A stretch of 64,000 bases of DNA from Stercorarius parasiticus. Lineage: Eukaryota; Chordata; Aves; Charadriiformes; Stercorariidae. Every line of letters begins with the position of its first letter. Position 1 is the stretch's first letter. The notes under the pieces are model-generated. The model saw nothing but the letters and a program-made list of their open reading frames with translations, searched no databases and was not told the origin of the DNA. The translations under genes were made by a program, and so were the position numbers. The stretch spans positions 233,810 through 297,809 of the forward strand of contig VWZL01000442.1 in NCBI GenBank assembly GCA_013396915.1, given 5' to 3'. Positions 14,611 through 27,813 of this stretch are shown here, one piece after another.

Positions 14611-15796
14611 TAATCTCAAGAGGCAGTTGTGTTTGGAAGTAACTTTTGGGTAGTGAAGTTTGTAGTTATTAAAAAGTAATTATATGCTACAATCAGACAT
14701 GATTGTTCTCAAATTTTTTGTTCTAAAAAATAGTAGAAATTGGGTAATACTGTATGTGACAAAAAATGCTTTTGTCTTTTTAATAGTATTATGCCCCCTG
14801 AATAGAGATCTATGTCTATAAATGTATACGTGTGTGCACATGTGTGTGTGCTTGTTTAAATACAAAACATCTGAGCTATTAATTTAAATTAGCCAAGAAA
14901 TTTCTGGTTTGGTAAGATTTTTTCAGAACAAGACTATCTTTTTACAGGTATTTGGAACATATTTGTCTTGTTGGTCAGGCAGGCAGGCAGCAGAAAGGAA
15001 CTCACTTGAGCATGGAGGCACATCTAAGGACAGACAACCGCAGCAAGAACAGCAGAGGAACATGGCATATATGAATACTTTGCCAGCCAATACTCAGCTT
15101 GGCTTTATGGAATCATGACAATGAGCTGCTTTTCACCAAGGACGTTTTAAAATTTACAAGTATGATTTCAGCTGAGTTCCTAACTTAGGTTTAATGAGAT
15201 CTTCAGCATATTTGACCCATCTCTTGGTTTCAGGTGGTGAGCACTGCATCATGAACTAGCTTCTTCTGGCTAGCAAGGTCTTTATTTTATTACAGGCTAG
15301 GAAGTTTTGCTGACTGATAAGAGGGATTCATATTCAGGAGACATTTGAAACTCTCCAGAATCAGGAGACTCTAGGGAAGAATGCAGATAGCCCATCATCA
15401 CACATCACCTGGTTTGGGTGCCAGGTAGTCTTACTTTAAGCATGCCACTGGGGGCTGTGGGGAGGGAGGTAGGAAAATAATTTGCATTTATAGAAGCATT
15501 TTTTCTTCCTTTTTCATGAAGGTATATCGTAGTTCTCAAGAGAATATGTTACAGTATCGGAATTGTAATCTAAGCAAAGAGAAATGTTTCTGATAAATTA
15601 AAAAATTCCAAAGTAAAAGCAAGAACATTTGGTGCATATTAAAGCTGAAGAGGAAATTCAAACTGTAACTGGGGGATGACTCCAACATGTGGTTGAGGTG
15701 ATTGTCATAGATGGAGTGATACACTTCACTCATAAGAAAGAAGTGGCAATCTATCTATTGACATAAAACAGTGATTTAACAAAATTTGATAGTAGA
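14611..15796. other. Unique noncoding sequence
   Basis: A short GT-rich microsatellite lies at about 14827-14851, including a GTGTGTG run. Nothing else was recognised. The small open frame at 14909-15118 has no identifiable domain. Confidence 0.5.
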
Positions 15797-16600
15797 TGTG
15801 ACAGCAGTTTAACAAGATTCGATGGCGAAGTACACTTGGTTATTTATTGCATAGGGAACTGGGTCAGAAAAAACTTTCAGGGGGACCCTCCTGTTAAGTC
15901 ACGAGATTCAGGAAGGACCCCCTTACTTTCTAAACTCCTCCTCAGAGAGTTGGTGTGGCTGGATCCAGTCCTAGTCCTGGACTTGGTCAATGGTTTATTT
16001 TTAAAGGATTATATGTGCCAAATCAATCCTTTATATCACTTAGCTAAGATTTCAAAGTTTATCAAGCTATTAGTCACTTACCGAGGATCTGTTGCAGCAA
16101 GGAATCTCTCAACCTTAAGGAGTAAGCTTGAGGAGCCGTCCCTACTATAGGGGAGATCCTGGTGCGCAGCCTGCTGCTGTGCAGGAGAGCTCAAAGGGCT
16201 CTTGGGCTACTTATGGGGTAATATGATTGTCTCATAGTCATATTTACATAATGATTGTAGTTATTAGTTTCTTCCAAATTTAGCTTCAGTCAGGCATTGA
16301 CCAGCACTGTGGTCAGGTGAGTGCATTGCCATAAATTAGCCCTTGGCTATTGTGCAATCTGTCTCCCCCAAATCCACTTTGACCAGATGCATCCATCATG
16401 ACTGTCATTGGTAGTTATTGCTTGAGCAGGGTTACAGGAAAAGGTCAGGTTGGGGATGGGGGGGAGAACACCATCACAGCACTCCATAACAATGCTGACA
16501 TGATTGGTGCTAGTGCAAGCGTATGTGAGGAACTGTCTTTTGACGCATCTTTGCAGACTCCTTGTAGACTCTGTCCAATGCATTGTTCATTAATTTATAG
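15797..16600 (-). mobile_element. Candidate retroviral LTR-like element, minus strand
   Basis: This stretch is richer in GC than its flanks and has features of an LTR read on the minus strand. These are a TATAAA at 16030-16035 and AATAAA signals at 15994-15999 and 15843-15848, with a short C/T-rich stretch between. The left end at 15797 reads TGTGACA on the plus strand, so the minus strand would end in CA. I could not find a matching right end or a target-site duplication, and there is no second copy in the window. It could instead be another kind of repeat or unique sequence. The right boundary is a guess. Confidence 0.3.
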
Positions 16601-17021
16601 ATATATCTATTTAAGCAGAAACATGTGTTTAGTTTGCCTTAAGGAGTACAATGAAAAGTCCCCAACAAAGACATCAAGTCTTGTTATTATACCAGACAAT
16701 TCTGCTTGCATCTTTTTGATGGCTCTTATTTAATTAGATACCTTTTTCGATTTTAGTAAGGGAGATCAGAGTGGATAATCCAGCAGAATGGGCCACAGAT
16801 TTTCTAAGGATTATCCTATCCAGTGACAGAAACATCACTGAAAGTTTTTTGAGCCCCAAGAGGTCTGGGTTAAATATTTCTGGAAGCTAAAGGGCTGAAG
16901 GGTCTGTGCTGCCTCTACTGGCCATTTGATTAGAGTGGCAGAAAGGATACATGAGTAAAACAGAGCATTTTTGACTAACAGGAGACATCAGAAAAAAAGG
17001 TAGATGAACAAATCTGTGGCT
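16601..17021. other. Short unique noncoding stretch
   Basis: Nothing was recognised between the candidate LTR-like element and the CR1 tail that begins near 17022. Confidence 0.5.
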
Positions 17022-17223
17022 TATTTCTACACCGAAAGGGTTCTCAAACACTCTTAACAGCCTGCCCAGGGAAGCGGTGGAATCACCATCCCTGTTTAAA
17101 AGATGGGTAGACGGAGTGCTTAGTGACATGGCTTAGTGATGGTTTTTGTCGGTGCTAAGGTTGACGGTTGGACTCAATGATCTGAAAGGTCGTTTCCAAC
17201 CTAGAAAATTCTGTGATTCTGTG
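17022..17223 (+). mobile_element. CR1 LINE, 3' end only
   Basis: About 200 bp of a CR1 element. It starts within the last codons of ORF2 (a segment like RVLKHS, then LPREAVE-type residues, broken by stops) and runs through the 3' untranslated region. It ends with two tandem octamers ATTCTGTG at 17208-17215 and 17216-17223. The 3' untranslated part closely resembles that of the CR1 at 36921-37354, so both belong to the same or a sister subfamily. It is severely 5'-truncated, as usual for CR1. Confidence 0.9.
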
Positions 17224-19904
17224 GTTCACCTCTGAGATCAATGGAAGCAAGAGCAACAAGAATTGTCATGGATAACTTTTTTATTAACTGCTTCTTTTTT
17301 TAATTATTTTACAACTTTTTGCTAATTATTTCTCCATCCAATCAAAACACTCAAACTTTTTGATCTCCCACCCCAAACTATCTAATTTTGTTCACATTTG
17401 ACAATTCTGTCCATTGGTTACAAGTGTGTTCTACTGGGTAACATCATACCTAGATCATCTTATAGTTGGGTAAATCTTACCAGCATGTTTTACGCATGCC
17501 TGAGTATGTTGGAAGAACCTAGCTTGATTTTACTGGTGTCTTTACAAGGCACAAGGTGATGCTGGTATTAAAACAACCCTATCGTCTAGTCTTAAAAGAA
17601 TTAAAATGAACACATAATGCAATAAAAGATTAATTCTTAAGAATCTAATTCTTCAGAATTAGATTAATTGATTAAAATTAAATTATACAAGATTTTGTTT
17701 TGTTATTAAGATCAGGGTCCAGTTAGTCAACCAGTTATGGAACCTAACAACAACATCCTGTCTGACTTCTGTTTTCATACTTTCCATAGTCAATAGTGCT
17801 ACAAAATTTAACATAGTCAACAAATATAGTCAACATGAGGAATGTGACAAGGGAGATGATTGTGGGTTACAACTCAGCAAACTGCGGTCTGTCATAAAGG
17901 CGAGGCAGAAACTGAAAGATAGGTCTCAGCAGTAACACAGGGTAGAGATTTTGTTAATTAGCAATGGTCTGCCAATAAAGAAAAGACTCATAAGTTTTTG
18001 TAAGTTGAGGCCTGCTGAAATACTTGCTGCTTTCATTACAGGAAGAACCAACTCAGTCCTAAAGGACATGCCTCTAAGCTTTAGGCAAACAGTAGCAGAT
18101 ACATTTCTTTAACAGATCCTGTTAAATGACTACTAGACTGCCAGCTAGCACCTTTCCTTTGTCTATAATGTTGTAGCATGCTGCTTAAAGCCTTCCCTTT
18201 GCCCATGAGTTTTTCACTTACACATCCTGAAAAGGATGACACCAAGGTCTTCTCCTGAAAGCCTTAATAGAGTGTCATCTACAAAAAAATTATGTTAGTA
18301 CTTGAAATAGAGAAAATGTTCCTATATGTTCACAACAGAAAATATTTGACTGTCATAAATGCTACACTACAAAGTCTCACGTGAGTTTCTGTTTTTTCTA
18401 GTGGTCACTGTTTATGCAAAATAAACCCAGGTAGAACATATGACAACTTTGCCTCTTGACTCCTACCATAGGCTAAATAGGCCTCAAGCTGAATTTTCTC
18501 TTCTTTTTGCAAGTAATCTCTTCAGATGAGCATTATAATCTTCCCTACATTGATCCACTGAAGATCCTCAAGCAACCTTGATGGATCAATTTAAGGAAGC
18601 TTAAACTACATTGCTTGCACTGTCTCTCTAGTGCAGATAAAGAAAAGAATTTCTAAAGAGTTTTCTGATATTCTGAATTTTTTGTAAGCATAAAACTTAC
18701 ATTTTATTTTAAAAAGGAAAAAAGGTATTTTAAGACACAGAAGCTGTAGAGTTTCTTATCACAAAAAGATTTATATCCCATGATCTAGAAGATGTATTGC
18801 TTTTTACAGATGCTATTGCAGCTGGGGAGATGGGAATGGTAAATGGTTTGCCACATCTGTAAAAGAGAGATAACTGGTTTGCTAAGTATTTTTATGTGCA
18901 AAGTAATGGATCATATTAATCACCTCCAGCCTAAAGTAGAGATTTAAGAGGGTTTTCACCTAATATATATCATCAGCTGTACTGTATCATATAGCGGTAG
19001 GACATACACTAAAGTGATCTTTTGTGTGTGTGTATATGTGTATGTGTTCACACACGGATTTAGGGGCAAGAAGGAGAGCGACAGAGGAAAGTAACTAATC
19101 CTGTTCTTCTGAACCATTTTTGATTCTTTTCTCCAGGAAAATTTTCACCTGCTCATTGCTGTCTGAAAACACTGAATCTTCTCAAATGTGATAGAGGCTT
19201 GCAATATATTATCTACATGCTCAACATCAAGCCTGGTGCAGCCTTGGGAATGATGTAGGGTTATTATGAAATCCTTCCTTTCAGCACTGAGAAAGCTTTC
19301 TGTGATTATGTTTTTTTTCCTGTAAACAGAATTTCTAAATTTAAACGAGTTATATTTCAACAGTAATGGCATGATAATGCCCTCATGATTTTGAAGGGTT
19401 TAACACTACCTGGTCTGTACAAAAGCTTTTTTTGCAGAGGGAAATGGCTTTCTGCAATTATCTGTGGAGCCTGCATAAAACTTGAAAAATGAGACTGACA
19501 TACTGTCATTGAACTCTTAATTCTGATGCAGGAGTTTTTCACAGCTTTTTTTTGTGGAGTCAGTCCTTTTCCTAGGTGTACTGCAGCAATCCATCTTAAA
19601 AGCTGTAAATAGCTAAGATCAAGACTGTGAAGCAAGAGGAGGGTATGGTGGAGATATGCCAGAGTCAATGAAAACGGAAAGGTGATTTTTGGTTAATACT
19701 ACTATTCAGATGTCTGCAATAGAGCTGGTTCAGATAGGAGGACTGAGGTTTTAAACTACTTTGACAGTTAAAGTATAGATGTCCTTGCAGGAGGGCAATG
19801 CTGTTCCTGACAGAATCTCAAAATGTTTTGCTAGTCCTCCAAGAAACCTGTCTGAAGAACGATTCTAGATAGTATCTTCTCATCCTCCTGTATCAATACA
19901 AGCT
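17224..19904. other. Unique noncoding sequence with nested palindromes
   Basis: Mostly AT-rich unique sequence. Nested short palindromes occur at 17627-17669 (listed separately) and a GT/TA microsatellite at about 19021-19050. No exon, RNA gene or transposon was recognised. Confidence 0.5.
17627..17669. repeat. Nested palindromes
   Basis: A 12-bp perfect palindrome ATTCTTAAGAAT (17633-17644) overlaps an 11-bp inverted repeat, AATCTAATTCT at 17642-17652 and its complement at 17655-17665, with a 2-base loop. AGATTAATT also occurs as a direct repeat at 17627 and 17661. The function is unknown. Confidence 0.7.
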
Positions 19905-20517
19905 GGGGATGAAGGGACTGAGAACAGCCCTGCTGAGAGAGAGCTGGGGGTACTGGTGGAGGAAAAGCTGGACATGAGTCAACAACGTGAGTTTGCAGCC
20001 CAGAAAGGCAACCGCATTCTGGGCTGCTTCAAAAGAAGTGTGGCCAGCAGGCCAATGGAGGTGATTCTGCTTCTCTACTCCACTCTCGTGAGACCCCACC
20101 TGGAGTACTGCATCCAGCTCTGTGGCCCCAAACATAAGAAGGACATGAACCTGTTAAAGCAAGTCCAGAGGAGGGCCATAAAAACACCTCTTGCATTCTT
20201 TCAGTACCTAAAGGGGGCCTACAGGAAAAATGGGGACAAACTTTTTAGCAGGGCCTGTTGCGATAAGACAAGGGATAATGGCTTTAAACTAAAAATGGGA
20301 AGATTTAGACTAGATATAAGGAAGAAATTTTTTACAATGAGGGTGGTGAAACACTGGAACAAGTTGCCCAGAGAGGTTGCAAATGCCCCATTCCTGGGAA
20401 CATTCAAGGTCAGGTTGGACGGGGCTCTGAGCAACCTGATTTACTTAAAGATATCGGAGGTTGAACTAGATGACCTTTAAAGGTCCCTTCCAACCCAAAC
20501 TATTCTATGATTCTATG
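19905..20517 (+). mobile_element. CR1 LINE, 3' part with open reading frame
   Basis: A 5'-truncated CR1 carrying the C-terminal region of ORF2, downstream of the reverse transcriptase catalytic core, and the 3' untranslated region. It ends with two octamers ATTCTATG at 20502-20509 and 20510-20517. The coding part stays open for 174 codons (19956-20480). It includes VRPHLEYC, then VQRRAIK, then [21 protein letters not shown] and HWNKLPREV. Between VQRRAIK and FFQYLKG about 30 residues found in other copies are missing, an in-frame internal deletion. No catalytic motif is present, so it encodes no working enzyme. The open frame suggests a fairly young insertion. Confidence 0.92.
19956..20480 (+). 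pseudogene. CR1 ORF2 C-terminal fragment
   Basis: A 174-codon open frame inside the CR1 at 19905-20517. It covers only the part of ORF2 after the reverse transcriptase and lacks both the endonuclease and the catalytic FADD motif. The ATG is internal to the ancestral ORF and is not a true start. About 30 residues are missing between VQRRAIK and FFQYLKG. It is a retrotransposon remnant, not a host gene. Confidence 0.85.
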
Positions 20518-23500
20518 ATATAGTGACAAATGGGTTTTTTGGGGTTTTTTTTTGTCATTCTTCTCTGTAACATCAGAGCAATTAGGGACTAGCTTTCCTT
20601 TTTTCTGTATTTGATTTCTGTATTTGAGATATTGATTTTGATCACGACAACTTTTGCAAGCCACTTGGCTTATTCTCTACCAGATCATTCTGCAAGCAAT
20701 AATTACTCCTAGTAGAGGAAATGAGAATGAAAGAAGGAAGAAAAAGTTCAGAGGTCTTGACCTTAGTTTCCAGATGTAAAGGAGAGGTGTCCTCCTGTCA
20801 CTGTGTCTTCCCAGAAGCTTTAAGAGTCCCAAGAGATGTGGGACCTTTGGAGAAGCACATAAACATTAGAGCTATGAACCTTCAATCATTCCAATCCACT
20901 CCTATGACAAAATAAGTTTCTGCTGTGGTGTTAGTTGTAAAAATGTAACTATTCCCACCCATCGAACAATCTTTACAGTTATCTTATGTTAAGGAACAAT
21001 CCCTCAAACTATTTTTGGAAATTGCGATTTGTAGGAGACTTTGACTAGAACAATGCTTTTTCACTTAGTGCTTCTGAAAGGTTAGTAATAATGAGCTTAA
21101 TTTTCATCAGACAGTACTTTACATCACATCTTGAGAAGCACATTTTTTACTTAATTTCTTTCCAGAAGTGCAATTTGTATTTCTATAAGACAACACAGAA
21201 AAGATGTCTGGAAGCTGAGATAGGCAAGTGACATTTGAAAATAAGAAATAAATTTGAAAGAAGAAAAAAATATTTTAAAATAAAGGGAAATTGGCCTTTT
21301 AAAACAGTTTTTACTTATTTAGAAGCAAATATAAATACATTGGAGTAAATGTCAAAAACTTAGCTGAAGAAGTGTTATCTTTTGTGTGAGCTTGATAGTA
21401 TGGCCACCTCAGCTGTTAAAGTCCCTCTTAGGAAAAATATCATACCTTTTTGTACCGATATAATAGAACCAATCCAAAGATACAGTGTTGGCATGAAAGG
21501 ATGATTTAAGCTGTGTCTAAAGTTTGTGATTGATTTCTATATAAAGGTTTTGAAACCTACGTTCCTGACAGTAATATTAACGTTGCAAAGGATTACAGAT
21601 TTATAAACTATCTGTGACAAAGTTACATGATCAAAAATAACACAATGATGCTTACTTATATCCATCATACACCGTGTCACGTCACAGAAGCTTCTCTGTA
21701 CTGTCACAGTATTAAAGCTATTATTTTAATTATTGGTTACATAACAGTTACTGCTTGCTGGTATAAAACCTTGGTCATCTTAAGAGGTACGCTTTCCGCA
21801 TTTGGTTGTGTTTACAACATTTTGCCTCTGTCAGAGATCAGAGATCCCAGCTATGTCTTCCATTTTGGATACAGGTAGTATCGAAAACTAAAATAAACTT
21901 TACAGATTTATTTCTCTTATTGTCATACAGCTACATCTAAGATTAGTCTTGTCCAGGGTTGGTGGATTTGGTTGGGTTGTTTTGGTTTTGTTTTGGTCTG
22001 AGTTTTTTTTTTGGGGGGTGTAGTTTTTTCAGAATTTTATTAGTATTAAAGAAATAAATTGGGATGTAGAGTTACTACATGATTTAACATTAAGTTTACA
22101 GGAGTATCTTCCATATAGTTGAATCCTACTTCTGCAAATACAAATACGTGCAAGTGTGCTTCACTTTAAGCACAAAAGTCATCCAATGAACCAAACAGAG
22201 GCTCAAGTTAAGCACATACATTACATTTCCTATGCCAGATACATATATATGGAAGAAAAATATGACACTTATCCAAAATGAGATACGTTTTTACCCAAAA
22301 TATTTAGAATTGAGCTACTGTGTCTTCATGCTCTTAGTACAATGGTTTTAGCAAGAAAATACTACCGTTATAAGGTTGAAATAATATTTTCATTATAAAA
22401 CTTCCTTTTGTACATGCTCATAACTTGCTGAAACATACAATTTTTTGAGTTAAATTTATGCATTACCCAAAGGAAATGAAGGAAAGATTGTTGAAATGGT
22501 TTTTATTTAATAAAGATGAAAAAAATATGTTCTGTGCCATACCGTGCAAAACCCATAAATTTATGAGGAATGCTTATAGTGGTTTATAACTAGGCTTCTA
22601 GTTTCCTGTCTGAGGAAACTGATGTTTAAAGATTAGAAAGGTTTTTTTCACTTTATTCTTAATTGTGTCATGATAGTACTCAGTTAAAGTTGTTTGGTAG
22701 CATTAGACTATGCATACTGATTAATTAATTGACTAATTTATTTGAAATATAAGTAAGAATGATTGCTTATGGGACAGGTTAGCTGTGGTCCTTAGAAAGC
22801 ATCCAAGCAAGAGGTGACATTCTTTCTGAGCAAAAAAAGTACATTTCAAAAACATATTCCAATCTCTATATATTTTTTCACAGAAGAAATATCTGCCAGT
22901 GTTCATGTCTGCTGAGAATGAAGAATAACTTTTGAGCTTCAGACTCAACAGATTTGAGACTATTGCCATTTGGTATTGGAACCAAATTCAGTATAACAAA
23001 ACGCAAGCAGCTTCATCTCTTTACACCTCAGTTTTCCTCACCTGTAAAGAAGAGATATACAAGAGGTGTGAAATAACTTTCTGTGATAACACCCACGGAA
23101 ATATTTAGAGGACTAAAAACTCTTTACTCAAATCACACTCCTGTAGATGGAAGTAAGTCCATGTGTAGTCTAAACTTCTTTAAACAAAGTAATTAGGTAT
23201 GCAAATAGAGGACTTCTGAATACATAGGGTGCAGTACAAGGCCACAAAATAGTAGATATGACCTACGGTCAAAATCGTTCACAAATCTGAGCAAGCAACA
23301 CCAAAAAGATAATTCATATTTAGGGAATAGTTGGAGCAAAGCTGCCTCCTCCTGGACACAAAAGGAAACCACAAGGCGAGATGGTAAAAAGGGAAACTGT
23401 CTAGATAGTCAGAAATATAACAGTGGACTAATGAAAGAATAGACTGAAAGGTAAAGTTTCTAGGAAACCAGTCTTAGCACTGTCACTAACAGGGGAAACA

Positions 23501-24537
23501 CTTGTTACTCAGCAGAAAGAACTAGAGAATCTGGAAAAAAAAATGCCATCAGCTGGGTTATTCAGTACAATTTCCACGATTTCTTAGGATCATGTGGACA
23601 TGATCACCAGAGACATTCTCTACTTTTCTAAGATTTACAAGATTGTCTGTGTCTGATATCCTCTGCTCTCTTCTGGTGGCATATTTATGATGTTTTTATG
23701 TTTGGTCTTTTGTTCTAAAGGTCTTTAGGTTTGTTGGGGAAAAGGGGATTTTTCTGTTACTGATTTTTCTGTAGTGGGTGGAGGGAGGATTTTCTGATCC
23801 TGAGGGTGAGATTTATCTTACTTAAATTGCCTAAAAGCCTCTAAAGCTTAATGTGTAATCTAAGTCAGTCATTGGGTCTCCTTTTATCATCAGTGGTGAG
23901 AGATTTAACCGATTTTACACAGGGTTCTGAAACCAGTGAGGTAACTTACTTTCTGGAGAGCTTGCTGGCTCACTGATTAAAAATAATTGTGACTAGATGA
24001 CACCTTAGAATAGACACTTAATTTTCCAGTGTTTGAAGTTACGACACTATGAATCTGGACTAAAATTATGAAAATCTTGCTCTGAAGCTCTCTGAATAAC
24101 TAGTTGTGACTGCAAGGGAATAGACCTGAGGTCTTCTGATACAGTAGGATCCAACATCATTTTTTATGATACAGTAGGTTCGCAAATTTTCTAACCATGA
24201 AAACTTAGGGGCCTGATTCCAGAATGAGCATGTTAGTTTTCAAAAGCTGCTGTCACTGCAGCACTATCAGTACCCAACACAGACATGGGCAATCTCTGAT
24301 GACCACTCTGTGCCATGTCATGCTGCCTGTGACTTATGTAGATGTGAGACAGGATGCTCAGACTCACAGTTCTGCTCTTCTTCTCCTGACAGAAAGCCTT
24401 TAATGCCTTAAGAGTCGTGAAGATGGAGATCTCTGTTCCTTCAGGCTAGGGACAATAATGCCATCATTCTGCAGAACTTCAGTCTTGCAAGGTCAAGCAC
24501 CTATTTCTGTCACATAGTGTTGCAGAGGAATTATAAT
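20518..24537. other. Unique AT-rich noncoding sequence
   Basis: G/T-rich low-complexity tracts lie just after the CR1 (about 20532-20557) and at about 21957-22028. Otherwise no repeat family, exon or RNA gene was recognised. Confidence 0.55.
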
Positions 24538-24745
24538 CACAGAATGGTTGGGGTTGGAAGGAACCTCTGGAGATCATCTGGTCCAACCCTACTGCTCAAG
24601 CAGAGACACCAAGAGCAGGTTACCCAGGACCATTCCCAGACAGCTTTTTAATATTTCCAAGGATGGAGATTCAACAACCTCTCTGGGCAACCTGTGCTGT
24701 TGCTTGGTCACCATCACAGCCCACATATTCCTTCCTGACAACTGG
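24538..24745 (-). mobile_element. CR1 LINE, 3' end only, minus strand
   Basis: The complementary strand carries a CR1 tail. The 3' octamer appears as CACAGAAT at 24538-24545 and is followed by GGTTGGGGTTGGAAGG, the typical inverted CR1 3' untranslated sequence. Further right, the reverse strand encodes degraded terminal ORF2 residues. The 5' truncation is near 24745, approximate to about 15 bases. Only one octamer is clear. Confidence 0.88.
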
Positions 24746-27349
24746 GGACAGCCAGCATCATGACAGTGAGCATACTATAGAGACTGGTAGTGAGAATCAC
24801 ATTGCTATTGTGACTGAACTGTGTATTGCAATTGACATATTTTGTGAAGTGTAAATTACTTGTATTGTTTTTTCATTGTATCACTGTTAAATCAGAAACC
24901 CTGTGTAACATCAACTATCTTCAAATAAGTAAATTTGATATTAAACATTACACCTTCCACATGTGGAATATCTAAAAGAGCTTGGTCAGGGAGTATTGGA
25001 CTCTAACACTGGGCTAAACAGTCCCAGCTCTCTTAACCTTTTCTTTTTATGAGAGATGCTCTAGTGCATTAATCAGGAAATGTAGGAAACTACAGTGGCG
25101 ATCCAAACTGTCATGTACAGTCCAGACCAGCAGTGGTGGGTGAGACAGAGACCCTCAGCCTTTTCTGTGAAGTCACTCCTTATCACAGAAAAAAGATTTG
25201 AGATTTAGGAGATGTGTAGACACTGCTAGTACCACAGTGTGTCACATAACCACGATGATAGACAGTGCTTCAGCATTCAAAAGGCCGCCTTTGTAGCTGC
25301 CTAAGAGGAGCTAGCACAAAACTACCCAGACTTGCTGCAAGCTGATCCTGGTGGGTTGTTATTACCCTTTGGCACCTTACTATCCGTCTTGCACTCATGC
25401 TAGTCCGTGGGCAACCAGTTTGGATCAGTAAGGCTACAACTAGTAGGATCATGTTGGAGGTTAGGGAGGCTGCCTGCCAATCTGTCTGTCCATGTCTCAC
25501 CCACATCACCAACTCTTGCTACGTTGTGGGAAATTCTGCTCAAGGCAGAGCTACTAGCTTAGTGTGGTGGGATTCACACGCTTATTTGATGTTGTCCCCT
25601 AGGCTTCTGTAAGCCAGCACCTGTACTCTTCTTTTGCAAGCTCTTAAGGGACATGGTAGTTCGCTGTAGTAATTACAGCATCTGAGTTTCTGTGTTCTCC
25701 AGGAGTAAGTCCAGTGAGGCATCCTCTGAAGATCTGTGGTACCAAGTGCGGTAAATAGTGCTTATCCACAAGGATCCTATGCCACATAGTCTTCCCTGGG
25801 AAAGCTGTGGGCTGTCCTTAATCAGTACCCTCAAGGCCAGGAGCTTCTCAATCAAATCTATATTTGGACGGTTGACTGCACAGTGATGAATTTGACAGAC
25901 AGACAGGCTGGGTGCCACAGTCAACAAGCAGCTGTATGCACAGTCACTGCCTGATGCACAGGCTGGACTGTGGACACTGGCAAAACATTTCATGAGCACT
26001 GGATGCAGCAAGGCTCAGAAAGTGTTCTGCCTTAGCCTTCATAAACAGTAACACTGTTCTAAATATCTTGTCATTTTTATATGATTGTGCTAAAGTCTTC
26101 CACTTGACTTTAATATTTATCTTGATAAGGCATTGCATGTCCTATATACAGGTTGCGTATGAAAGACTTTACCATGAAAAAATTAGTTTATATTCATAGA
26201 AATACTCTGTTGGTTAGATTTCTTTGGGTTAGAATTAAATTAATGTGATATACCAAAAATATGCAACTTCTTTTAACTTAGATCTCATTTGATTTCTACA
26301 GTGTACTAAATTCCATTCCATTTTTATAGAGTTATTTTCTGTGATTTAATTTATAATTATTTTAATATTAGCTTTGCATATTTCTCTAATTTCTTAAGTA
26401 AGAAAAGCAAGGTAATTAGGTTATAACATTATAATAAACAAAGCAATCAACATGTTCACATAAGATGGGAGTTTTAGTACATTTTAATAAGGTGAATGCT
26501 GTGACTTAAAGTGTGTATGTTCAACTTACTGTATTTACCTGTATCAGGTGTTGTACACCCACATTGTGTGCAAGAAGACGTATCATCCTGAAAAATCCTA
26601 AAAATGATATTGTCTTGGTCTATGGGTTTGTGGGTTTACTGTGAATGCTGTAGGTCAGAAAAACATTTTTACCAGAGAAGGTCAATCATAATGGTAGATC
26701 TACTGCTTCAGTTGTGAACCTGGATTAGAAGAACCAATACAAAGCATCTTCAAGAGGACTCCTTCTTAAGAACAGGTAATATAGCTGCATTTATCTGTGT
26801 GATAGGGAAACAGTCCCATATCTCTTACAAAGTAAGAAATGGCATAGTTCTGTAAACAGGTAAGAGTGGAAATTGTGGGTAACCTGAGCCATGGCTGGTG
26901 CGGAGTCTTGAAAGAAACTTCTGGAAACATCTGAAAAGTCATCCACCTTTGTTTTTTAATATTTAGGGATTTATTATATTTAATTTCTTTTTTTGTGTGT
27001 GTAACTTTTGTCAGTTACACTTAGAAATGTTAGCATTCTGTATCAGTGAAATTCAGAAAAGCTTTAAGAAAACTCTAAAGATACATTGTGTGAAGAAAAT
27101 TTCCAATTATAAAAAGCTTTGCCAGTTTAAAGATCAGTGCAGCTAAAAATGATTAATGCCCTTCAACAATGCATGAGAAACAATGAAACAGCTATATCTG
27201 GTCGGTATGAATGGGCAAAGTTCTCTGGTTTACCAATTGAAAAAAAAAAAAAGTTGATGGACAGCAGCCAGACTAAAATTAGATTACTTGTAGTTATTAT
27301 TAACACATAGCCTCCAGTGAGATAATTGTGTCATCTTCCCTTGTCTTAC
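24746..27349. other. Unique noncoding sequence
   Basis: The part around 25080-26000 is somewhat richer in GC than its surroundings and has open frames on both strands (for example minus 25673-26011), but I recognise no domain or repeat. The rest is AT-rich with nothing identifiable. Confidence 0.5.
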
Positions 27350-27414
27350 CACATAATTGGGAGGTTGGGAGGGATTCTGTGGGAAGCTTCCATGGAGGAT
27401 AAAGGAGTTAGTGA

Positions 27415-27813
27415 CTGCTGTGAGTTTTTCAAGAATGCTCTTCTGGAAGCACAAAAACAGTTCATTCCCTTTAAAGGTAAGGGAAGCAGACGGAGCAAGA
27501 GATCCCCTTGGCTTAACTGTGAGCTTCTGAGTTTGCTCAAAATGCTAAGAGAAGCGTACCAGAGATGGAAAATCAGATGAATACCCATCAGAACTACAAG
27601 GGCATTGCCAGGGNCTGCTGTGAGTTTTTCAAGAATGCTCTTCTGGAAGCACAAAAACAGTTCATTCCCTTTAAAGGTAAGGGAAGCAGACGGAGCAAGA
27701 GATCCCCTTGGCTTAACTGTGAGCTTCTGAGTTTGCTCAAAATGCTAAGAGAAGCGTACCAGAGATGGAAAATCAGATGAATACCCATCAGAACTACAAG
27801 GGCATTGCCAGGG
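27415..27813 (+). repeat. Exact 199-bp direct duplication split by one N
   Basis: 27415-27613 and 27615-27813 are the same sequence as far as I can compare them by eye, separated only by the single undetermined base at 27614. In the second copy that position is T, after which CR1 continues normally. Exact identity plus an N at the joint suggests the assembler placed overlapping contig ends side by side instead of merging them. A true tandem duplication is possible but less likely. Confidence 0.85.
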
